From an uncultured Verrucomicrobiota bacterium (GTDB lineage: Bacteria > Verrucomicrobiota > Verrucomicrobiia > Limisphaerales > UBA1096), in the NCBI GenBank assembly GCA_913050205.1, contig CAJXAU010000022.1, positions 1-12,566 on the forward strand: a stretch of DNA of 12,566 nt, read 5' to 3'. Under the pieces are notes generated by a model. The model did not search any database. It was not told the DNA's origin and worked only from the letters and a program-made list of their open reading frames with translations. How positions within the stretch are numbered: the stretch's first letter is position 1; each line of letters begins with the position of its first letter. Position numbers and translations under genes: made by a program. Shown in pieces: positions 6,854 through 12,566 of the stretch.

Positions 6854-8364
6854 CCGAGCACCTGCCCATTTTGATTGTGTTGGCGCCGTTGCTCGGGGCG
6901 GTGTTCGCTGCGTTGACGAGTTGGTTTTGGCCGAAGCTCTCGCTCCCTGTCGTTCTGGTTGGCTTGGCCGTCTCTTTTGTTTCGTCGATCCTACTCGTTT
7001 TTCAAGTTCCGGAAACAGGGGTAATTCATTATCAACTCGGTGGCTGGGGCAAGCAGAAGGAGTACGCCGACATGGTCGTCGGCATCCAGATTAGCGTGGA
7101 TCATCTTAACGGCCTCGTCCTTGCGGCGATCACGACCATCGCCCTGCTCACGGCCATCTACTCGCAACCCACGGTCGAACGAGAACTTAAAGGCCAGCAA
7201 CGATACTTTTTCTCTCTCTTTTCCCTGCTTGTAGCCGGGCTGCTGGGCATCACGATCACTGGGGATATTTTCAATCTGTATGTTTTCATGGAAATCGCCG
7301 CCCTCTCCAGTTACGCGCTGATCGCCTACGGCAAAAAACGAGCCTACATGGCCTCGTTCAACTATCTCATCATGGGCACGATGGGAGCGTGCCTGTACTT
7401 GCTTGGAGTCGGTTTTGTTTTTGTGAAGGCCGGCACGCTCAACATCGAAAACCTCTCACAGATCATCCCCCAGACTCTCCAAGACTCACAGGCAGTGTTC
7501 GTCGGCTTTGTATTAATCATGGTTGGCGCATGGGCAAAGATGGCATTCTTCCCGATGCACGGTTGGCTCCCCAACGCCTACACTTATGCTCCCACCGCAA
7601 GTGGGGCTCTGCTCGCCCCCTTGGCCACGAAAGTGTCCGTGTACGCCATGCTTCGCATCATGGTCACGGTGTATTCTATCGATTACGTCATTAACTCTCC
7701 GAACATCCAGACCACCGCCCTGCTCCTTTCGACAATCGCCATTTTGGTCGGCTCCTTCTTTTCACTGACGCAGACGAATCTACGAAAAATCGCCTGCTAC
7801 TTCGTTGTCTCAGAGATTGGATATATGGTCGGGGGTGCCTGGCTCGCCAACGAACCCGGCCTCAAGGGCGCGATCTACCATGTCGTTGCCGATGCCGCGA
7901 TGACGTCGGCCATTTTCATGGTCATCGGCTGCATCATTTACCGGCTTGGCCAAGCGGACCTCAAAAAAATCGATGGCCTATACTATAAAATGCCGGTGAC
8001 GTTCATCGCGCTGGTCATTACGATGGCGGCGCTAATTGGCGTGCCGCCGACCTGCGGATTTTTCAGCAAATTTTACCTGATTGAAGGCGCGGCCCAGGCG
8101 GGCACATGGCACTTTGTCATCGCGTTGCTGATCTCCAGTTTGGTCAAGGCAATCATCCTCTTTCGCATCATTGAGATTGGATACAACAAAGTGCCCAATC
8201 CCGCCAAGGAGGGCAACGAGGCAATCCCACGCAAGGAGGCACCCCTCTCAATGCTTATCCCGACTGTGGTGGTCGCGCTTGGCTTGATTGCGCTTGGCCT
8301 TGCCACGGACACCCTTATCACGGACTTCATCGCCCACATCGTGCCAAAAATCCCCGCCTCATAA
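6850..8364 (+). CDS. mrpD: Mrp-type antiporter subunit D, first paralogue
   Basis: 504 residues, GTG start in a GTGA overlap with mrpC. This is a 14-helix Proton_antipo_M (ND2/4/5-like) antiporter subunit. Residues expected along the proton path are mostly present by eye: Glu148 (VFMEIAALSS), Lys230 (AWAKMAFFP), His237 (PMHGWLPNAY), Lys261 (LATKVSVY) and Lys433 (SSLVKAIIL). At the conserved TM10 Lys position it has Thr352 (DAAMTSAIF). An exact copy of the dispersed 16-mer encodes LGQAD just after TM10 (IYRLGQADLKKIDG). Its position after C makes it the MrpD/MbhH equivalent. Three bases separate its stop from the next D gene. Confidence 0.93.
   Translation: MTEHLPILIVLAPLLGAVFAALTSWFWPKLSLPVVLVGLAVSFVSSILLVFQVPETGVIHYQLGGWGKQKEYADMVVGIQISVDHLNGLVLAAITTIALLTAIYSQPTVERELKGQQRYFFSLFSLLVAGLLGITITGDIFNLYVFMEIAALSSYALIAYGKKRAYMASFNYLIMGTMGACLYLLGVGFVFVKAGTLNIENLSQIIPQTLQDSQAVFVGFVLIMVGAWAKMAFFPMHGWLPNAYTYAPTASGALLAPLATKVSVYAMLRIMVTVYSIDYVINSPNIQTTALLLSTIAILVGSFFSLTQTNLRKIACYFVVSEIGYMVGGAWLANEPGLKGAIYHVVADAAMTSAIFMVIGCIIYRLGQADLKKIDGLYYKMPVTFIALVITMAALIGVPPTCGFFSKFYLIEGAAQAGTWHFVIALLISSLVKAIILFRIIEIGYNKVPNPAKEGNEAIPRKEAPLSMLIPTVVVALGLIALGLATDTLITDFIAHIVPKIPAS
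7944..7959 (+). repeat. Dispersed palindrome, exact 16-mer copy in first mrpD
   Basis: GCTTGGCCAAGCGGAC, encoding LGQAD in the loop after TM10. Confidence 0.85.
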
Positions 8365-8367
8365 ACA

Positions 8368-9858
8368 ATGGAGTCACAAATTGAATCAGCAATCCCTCTT
8401 TGGATCGTCCTCATCTCCACGATAGCGGCGGTGCTGATTACGTTGAGCGGGCGCATCCCAAACCTTCGCGAGTCTGTCATCATTTTCGCCGCCGGCCTGA
8501 AACTCACGCTGTTGCTGTCGCTCGCACCGGATATTTTGGAAGGCAACCTTTACACCTACACCGCCATCAATTTTCTGCCTAACGTTGGGCTTTCATTTCA
8601 GGTTGACGGAGCAGGACTTTTGTTCGCGCTGGTATCGGTGACACTTTGGATTCCGGTGACGATCTATTCGATCGGTCTGCTTCGCCCAAACGATGACCGG
8701 GCACAAACCCGGTTTTATGCCTGTTTCGCCATCGCGATTTCCTCGGCAGTCGGTGTCGCCTTTTCGGCGAACCTGCTGACACTGTTCATCTTTTACGAAA
8801 TCCTTTCACTCTCGACCTACCCTCTCGTAACTCACAATCAGGATGACGAAGCCATCAAGGGTGGCCGCAAGTATCTCATCTACCTCCTCACCACCTCCGT
8901 TGGCCTGGCGCTACCGGCGATGATCATTGTGTATCAGCAGACCGGCACGCTGGATTTCACAGGAGGTGGCGTTTTCACAGACGCCACCAGCGCGACGATG
9001 CTTACCGTGTTGTTGGTGATGTTCCTTTATGGCTTTGCCAAGGCTGGGTTGATGCCGTTTCACGCTTGGCTTCCGGGGGCGATGGTGGCTCCCGCCCCTG
9101 TCAGCGCACTGCTTCACGCGGTCGCCGTGGTGAAGGTGGGTGTATTTTCCATCGTCCGCGTGATGACCGGCATCTTCGGGGTCGATCGCTTGGCCAACAC
9201 GCCCTCGCTGACGACGATCATTTGCATTCTCGCAGGCGTCACGCTCATCGTGGCATCTCTAATCGCGTTGACGCAGGACAACCTCAAGGCGCGCTTGGCC
9301 TATTCCACCGTTGGGCAGCTTTCCTACATCATTCTCGGAGTCGGCTTGGCCTCAAAAAGCGGAGTCGCCGGAGCGGTACTGCACATCCCCATGCATGCGA
9401 TCGGAAAGATCACTCTGTTCCTTTGCGCCGGAGCGATCTACGAGGCCTGCGGGGCCAAGTACATCAGCCAAATGCACGGTATTGGCCGCAAAATCCCGCT
9501 CACGATGGGAGCGTTTTTTCTCGGCTCCCTCTGCGTTATCGGGTTGCCGCCAACGGGCGGCTTCATCAGCAAGTGGCACCTACTCAACGGCACACTGGAT
9601 TCCAGTCAGCAATGGGCGTTTGCTATTTTGTTGGTTAGCTCACTGCTGAACGCCGCCTACTTTCTGCCGATTGTTTACAAGGCGTTTTTCGCCCCTCCAT
9701 CGGACGATGAGAAATTTGAAAAAGCCGCCGAACCTTCGATGCTGATGGTCGTCCCGATACTGGTCACCGCAACCGGTTGCCTGCTTGTCTTTTTCTTTTC
9801 CAACACCCTGTTCCAGTTCGCGGAGCAATTTTTGGATGTGTACGCAAAAAGTAATTAA
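8368..9858 (+). CDS. mrpD: Mrp-type antiporter subunit D, second paralogue
   Basis: 496 residues, Proton_antipo_M family. Key positions by eye: Glu144 (FIFYEILSLS), Lys225 (GFAKAGLMPF), His232 (FHAWLPGAM), Lys256 (AVVKVGVF) and Lys347 (HAIGKITLF). The TM12 position that is Lys in the first D is Asn428 (SSLLNAAYF). The region GLPPTGGFISKWHLL is typical of the family. It probably supplies a second antiporter-like module, perhaps replacing the missing MrpA N-terminal module; that is inference from gene content. It starts 3 bp after the first D and ends 3 bp before the small 2-TM gene. A TTGGCCAA core site lies inside at 9190-9197. Confidence 0.93.
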   Translation: MESQIESAIPLWIVLISTIAAVLITLSGRIPNLRESVIIFAAGLKLTLLLSLAPDILEGNLYTYTAINFLPNVGLSFQVDGAGLLFALVSVTLWIPVTIYSIGLLRPNDDRAQTRFYACFAIAISSAVGVAFSANLLTLFIFYEILSLSTYPLVTHNQDDEAIKGGRKYLIYLLTTSVGLALPAMIIVYQQTGTLDFTGGGVFTDATSATMLTVLLVMFLYGFAKAGLMPFHAWLPGAMVAPAPVSALLHAVAVVKVGVFSIVRVMTGIFGVDRLANTPSLTTIICILAGVTLIVASLIALTQDNLKARLAYSTVGQLSYIILGVGLASKSGVAGAVLHIPMHAIGKITLFLCAGAIYEACGAKYISQMHGIGRKIPLTMGAFFLGSLCVIGLPPTGGFISKWHLLNGTLDSSQQWAFAILLVSSLLNAAYFLPIVYKAFFAPPSDDEKFEKAAEPSMLMVVPILVTATGCLLVFFFSNTLFQFAEQFLDVYAKSN

Positions 9859-9861
9859 CCC

Positions 9862-10248
9862 ATGGCCACCAGAAAAAAAGCGACACGGAAGAAGATCTCA
9901 TCAAGTGATGTGGCAGCAAAACCCCCTGCCTCACAGGATGACAACCCCACAACTGATTCCGTATGCCTCGCTCCAAAATTTTGGAAAGTCATTCTGACTG
10001 CGTGTGCCGTGACGGTATTACTTGAAATTCTCATGCAATTTCACGCATTGGGTTCCGCACATCGGCACCCTCATTTTCAATTTGAAGAGGGCAACCCGAT
10101 GAGCGACTCGGTATTGGCTGCCTTCAGTAACTGGTTCGGATTTTACGGTATCTACGGAATACTCGCCTGTGTTGGCTCTGTTTTATTGGCAAAAGGCTTA
10201 AGCGTTTTCCTGAAGGCAAGGGAGGATTATTACGATGGAACTCCTTAA
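9862..10248 (+). CDS. Small two-helix membrane protein inside the Mrp operon, function unknown
   Basis: 128 residues from ATG 9862. The N-terminus is strongly basic (MATRKKATRKK) and followed by a Ser/Pro/Asp-rich linker. Two hydrophobic segments follow (about KVILTACAVTVLLEILMQF and FGFYGIYGILACVGSVLLA), joined by a His-rich stretch (HALGSAHRHPHFQFEEGNP), and then a charged tail. By the positive-inside rule both termini should be cytoplasmic. I do not recognise the family and it is not one of the seven classic Mrp subunits. Its place between the second and third D genes, with a 14-base overlap into the third, suggests an accessory or structural subunit of the complex; that is inference. Confidence 0.8.
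   Translation: MATRKKATRKKISSSDVAAKPPASQDDNPTTDSVCLAPKFWKVILTACAVTVLLEILMQFHALGSAHRHPHFQFEEGNPMSDSVLAAFSNWFGFYGIYGILACVGSVLLAKGLSVFLKAREDYYDGTP
10221..10225 (+). promoter_or_regulatory. Ribosome binding site for the third mrpD
   Basis: GGAGG sits 9 bases before ATG 10235, inside the end of the small 2-TM gene. It supports a real, translated start with a 14-base gene overlap. Confidence 0.6.
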
Positions 10249-12046
10249 CAACATTCCTCCAGCACTGATACTCATCATCGGGGCATTTGCCCTGTTGGCA
10301 CTGCCAGCTACAGCCCGGAAAATCGGGGCCATTTCGCTGGCAGCCATTGGTTTTTTTGCCATCCATCAATTAGACGATAACGCTCAGGTAAAAACGGAAT
10401 TTCTGGGCCACACTCTCGATCTTTTGCGAGTGGATTCCACCAGCAAGGCCTTCGGATACATTTTCACACTCAGTGCATTTGGAGCGTTCATTTTTTCGTG
10501 GGCCGAACGATGTCGCCTGCAAAACACAGCCGCTCTGGTGTATATCGGTAGTGCCCTTGGGGTTGTCTTCGCGGGGGACATGATCAGTTGGTATCTCTTT
10601 TGGGAGTTGATGGCCGTCTCATCCACATTTCTTGTGCTCGCGCGAAACACCAAGGCATCGCGACTGGCCGCACAGCGCTACATTCTTGTGCACTTGGCCG
10701 GTGGCTTGATTTTGCTGACAGGCATCCTGTTGACGATCAACTCAACTGGGCTAACCGCCTTTACACAGGAAAACATCAGCCAAAACACCACCGCCAAGTG
10801 GTTCATCCTGATTGGCATTCTAATCAACGCGGCGGCGGTCCCTTTTTCAAGTTGGCTCCCGGACGCCTATCCCGAGTCGACTGTTTTTGGTGGAATAATT
10901 CTCAGCGCCTACACCACAAAAACGGCAGTCTACACGTTGGTCCGCGGATTCCCGGGTGAAGAAATCCTGATACCCATTGGCTGCATCATGGCCATTTACG
11001 GTATCATTTACGCGCTGCTCGAAAATGACATGCGCCGTATTTTGGCCTACAGCATCGTCAATCAAATCGGCTTTATGGTTTGTGGTGTCGGGGTCGGCAC
11101 CCAGTTGGCCATCGCCGGCGTAGTTGCCCATGCGTTTTGCCACATTATCTACAAAGCCCTGCTTTGGATGTCGATCGGTGCGGTACTCCATCGCACAGGC
11201 AAGAGCAAGTGCACCGAGTTGGGGGGATTATATAAGTCCATGCCGATCACGATGATGATGGCGATCATCGGTGCGCTCTCCATTTCCGCCGTGCCGTTGA
11301 CCTGTGGTTTTGTAAGCAAAACACTCATCACAGCGGCAACGGAACAACAGCACTACCTCTGGGCATGGTATGCACTCGAGGTGGCTTCGGCCGGGGTGTT
11401 CGTTTACGCCTGCATCCCTTTCTATACCTTTTTCAACGTCGATCGGGGGCTCCGCCCCAAGGAGGCTCCACGTGCGATGATTACCGGCATGGCGCTTATG
11501 GCCTTTCTCTGTATCTACATCGGTCTCAACCCCGGTCACCTGTACGGCATCCTCCCACATGGTGAAGTCTTAACCGAGAAAGCCTCGTTTTATTACACTT
11601 ACATCAAGCACTTCGACAAAGTCGTCACCGTGCTCCAGATGTTATTATTCTCAGCGCTAATGTTTTTTCTTCTCCTGCCCCTCCTAAAGCGCACGCCAAC
11701 CATCTCCATCGATTTCGATTGGTTTTATCGCAAGGGAGCCAAGCTGTTTTATTGCGCGATGGACAAGGCATTCAACAACCTCAACAAGGCAGCGGAACGT
11801 CTGGTCATTAAGACTTTCCTCCCTGCCCTCACACAGTTTGTCATCGTTGCGCCAGCCACTTTGACCGTAATATTGTTGCGCCCCGTTTGGCGGGAGTCAT
11901 TGGACGCCGACGAAAAGAGCATCAAAAAACGAGAGCAGGAATTGATCGCCAAATTCTCCTCCGGCACATTCCCCGTCGCCTACTCTGCCATATTCGTCCT
12001 GATCTTCATCGGACTACTCGTCCTCATAGGTCGCGCCACGGGCTAA
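10235..12046 (+). CDS. mrpD: Mrp-type antiporter subunit D, third, divergent and long paralogue
   Basis: 603 residues, about 100 longer than the other two. The Proton_antipo_M core is clear: Glu124 (FWELMAVSS), the WLPDAYPES region, Lys229 (TTKTAVYTL), Lys307 (HIIYKALLW) and LTCGFVSK. The TM7 Lys is Asn198 (ILINAAAVPF) and the nearby His is Ser205 (PFSSWLP). No Lys is seen at the TM12 position (EVASAGVFVYA), though a Glu lies about five residues earlier. The C-terminal extension contains ISIDFDWFYRKGAKLF and three further hydrophobic segments, the last near the end (FPVAYSAIFVLIFIGLLVLIG). It probably is a membrane subunit of the same complex with an altered or lost proton path. The stop is followed by a hairpin-forming near-copy of the dispersed repeat. 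Confidence 0.9.
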   Translation: MELLNNIPPALILIIGAFALLALPATARKIGAISLAAIGFFAIHQLDDNAQVKTEFLGHTLDLLRVDSTSKAFGYIFTLSAFGAFIFSWAERCRLQNTAALVYIGSALGVVFAGDMISWYLFWELMAVSSTFLVLARNTKASRLAAQRYILVHLAGGLILLTGILLTINSTGLTAFTQENISQNTTAKWFILIGILINAAAVPFSSWLPDAYPESTVFGGIILSAYTTKTAVYTLVRGFPGEEILIPIGCIMAIYGIIYALLENDMRRILAYSIVNQIGFMVCGVGVGTQLAIAGVVAHAFCHIIYKALLWMSIGAVLHRTGKSKCTELGGLYKSMPITMMMAIIGALSISAVPLTCGFVSKTLITAATEQQHYLWAWYALEVASAGVFVYACIPFYTFFNVDRGLRPKEAPRAMITGMALMAFLCIYIGLNPGHLYGILPHGEVLTEKASFYYTYIKHFDKVVTVLQMLLFSALMFFLLLPLLKRTPTISIDFDWFYRKGAKLFYCAMDKAFNNLNKAAERLVIKTFLPALTQFVIVAPATLTVILLRPVWRESLDADEKSIKKREQELIAKFSSGTFPVAYSAIFVLIFIGLLVLIGRATG

Positions 12047-12051
12047 ACCAG

Positions 12052-12067
12052 CCGCTTGGCAAAGCGG
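12052..12067 (+). terminator. Near-copy of dispersed palindrome; possible operon-end hairpin
   Basis: CCGCTTGGCAAAGCGG differs from the perfect 16-bp palindrome at 2015-2030 by one base. It can fold as a 6-bp stem CCGCTT/AAGCGG with loop GGCA, starting 6 bp after the third mrpD stop. A T-rich run (ATTTTAA) follows a few bases later, and another T5 run lies at 12087-12091, neither immediately after the stem. It could serve as a weak intrinsic terminator, or simply be another copy of the repeat. Confidence 0.4.
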
Positions 12068-12139
12068 GACATTTTAATCCTTGCACTTTTTCAATTGTGG
12101 GCTGAGATTCTCCCAGCCAGACTATCCATACATATCCGC

Positions 12140-12566
12140 ATGAAATCTTTCAGAATACGTCACATTCTTCAACCGACCGCGTTCTTCGCTTCGGTGCTAT
12201 TACTCAGTCTCAGCTCCAGCATCAGGGCAGATATCACCGGCCAATGGAACTTCACCGACGGCCTGTCTGCCGAAATCGGTCAAGATCTCGAGTGGAATTT
12301 TGATCAGGGCGAAGCCAAATTCGGCAAAGGCAGCGAATTTAGAGTGAAGCCCATCGACGGCAAAGATCCGATGGTGATGAGTTTTCCAAACAGCAACCCA
12401 GACTCAGATTTCACCGGACTGGACGTCTACCACGGAGGCGAACCCAACGGGGGCTCAGACTGGTTGTTGAATCAGTACACCGTCATTGCCGACCTATTTT
12501 ATTCCGTCCGCTCCTACAACAAGCCACGGGCCTTGGTTTCCCTGAACGATTTCGAGGGAGCACAGT
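12140..12566 (+). CDS. Secreted protein, N-terminal part, possibly concanavalin/LamG-like (partial at right edge)
   Basis: ATG at 12140 opens a frame with no stop to the window end (142 residues visible). Residues 1-30 form a clear signal peptide: MKSFRIRH, a hydrophobic stretch (FFASVLLLSLSSS) and a cut likely after IRA. The mature part begins DITGQWNFTDGLSAEIGQDLEW, and later text (WLLNQYTVIADLFYS, RALVSLNDFEGAQ) resembles the opening of LamG/concanavalin-like domains in large secreted proteins. The fold assignment is by feel from the pattern, not from a diagnostic residue. No ribosome binding site is obvious. It lies on the same strand as the Mrp operon but 93 bp away, and shows no functional link. 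Confidence 0.75.
   Translation, partial: MKSFRIRHILQPTAFFASVLLLSLSSSIRADITGQWNFTDGLSAEIGQDLEWNFDQGEAKFGKGSEFRVKPIDGKDPMVMSFPNSNPDSDFTGLDVYHGGEPNGGSDWLLNQYTVIADLFYSVRSYNKPRALVSLNDFEGAQ

Noticed and set aside
969..7959. REP/RAYT or Rickettsia-type palindromic mobile element
   Set aside because: The unit is only about 16 bp, no RAYT transposase is in view, and in MnmE it does not seem to add residues.
4251..12046. Membrane-bound hydrogenase or complex I operon
   Set aside because: Only antiporter-type membrane subunits are present. No NiFe hydrogenase, NuoH, NuoB/C/D or iron-sulfur subunit is seen, and E, F, G and MnhB modules point to Mrp.
12081..12109. TTGCAC with a 17-bp spacer to GAGATT as a promoter for the secreted gene
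   Set aside because: The -10 match is too poor to call.
12100..12118. GGCTG...CAGCC hairpin as a terminator
   Set aside because: The stem is broken by mismatches, there is no T-run after it, and it lies just upstream of the next start codon.

Overview
The window reads as chromosomal DNA of a free-living, moderately GC-rich, Gram-negative-type bacterium. My best guess is a member of the Verrucomicrobiota or a related PVC lineage. That guess rests on the overall style (secreted kexin-like protease, LamG-like secreted protein, sodium/proton antiporter), not on a marker gene. No rRNA, tRNA, CRISPR array, transposase or integrase was seen, and no stretch of more than 300 bases lacks a gene.

Layout. 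Positions 1-2458 (minus strand) hold most of a large secreted subtilisin-family protease of the kexin/furin type: signal peptide, propeptide, catalytic domain, PA-like domain, P-domain and a calcium-binding repeat. Its C-terminus lies beyond the left edge. A short divergent intergenic region (2459-2536) separates it from a plus-strand pair: an 81-residue protein of unknown function and mnmE, the tRNA-modification GTPase. After an 88-bp gap with a candidate promoter, a tightly packed nine-gene operon (4251-12046) encodes an Mrp-type multisubunit cation/proton antiporter in the order E-F-G-B(fused)-C-D1-D2-small 2-TM protein-D3. After 93 bp, a signal-peptide-bearing protein (12140 onward) runs off the right edge.

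How the genes work together. The Mrp genes overlap or abut by a few bases and should be co-translated into one membrane complex. No separate MrpA with its N-terminal antiporter module is present. Its C-terminal part (TEAAVGAG region plus FRGFD region) is fused in front of MrpB, and three antiporter-like D subunits are encoded instead of the usual A plus D. The subunit order matches the membrane-anchor half of archaeal Mbh-type complexes, but no hydrogenase subunits are present. By eye, each D paralogue lacks a different one of the charged residues expected along the proton path.

Most unusual signal. A short palindromic word, GCTTGGCCAAGC, is scattered through the window, mostly inside genes. 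Six exact copies are present where far fewer than one is expected by chance. Four of them share an identical 16-mer (GCTTGGCCAAGCGGAC) in the same orientation, regardless of which strand the host gene is on. In plus-strand genes it encodes Leu-Gly-Gln-Ala-(Asp). In the minus-strand protease it encodes Arg-Leu-Ala-Lys-(Arg), and one copy forms what looks like the protease's own propeptide cleavage site. Extra full and half sites crowd the protease prodomain and the MrpC loop. This resembles a highly iterated palindrome, an uptake-sequence-like word or a polar chromosome motif; its role is unknown to me.
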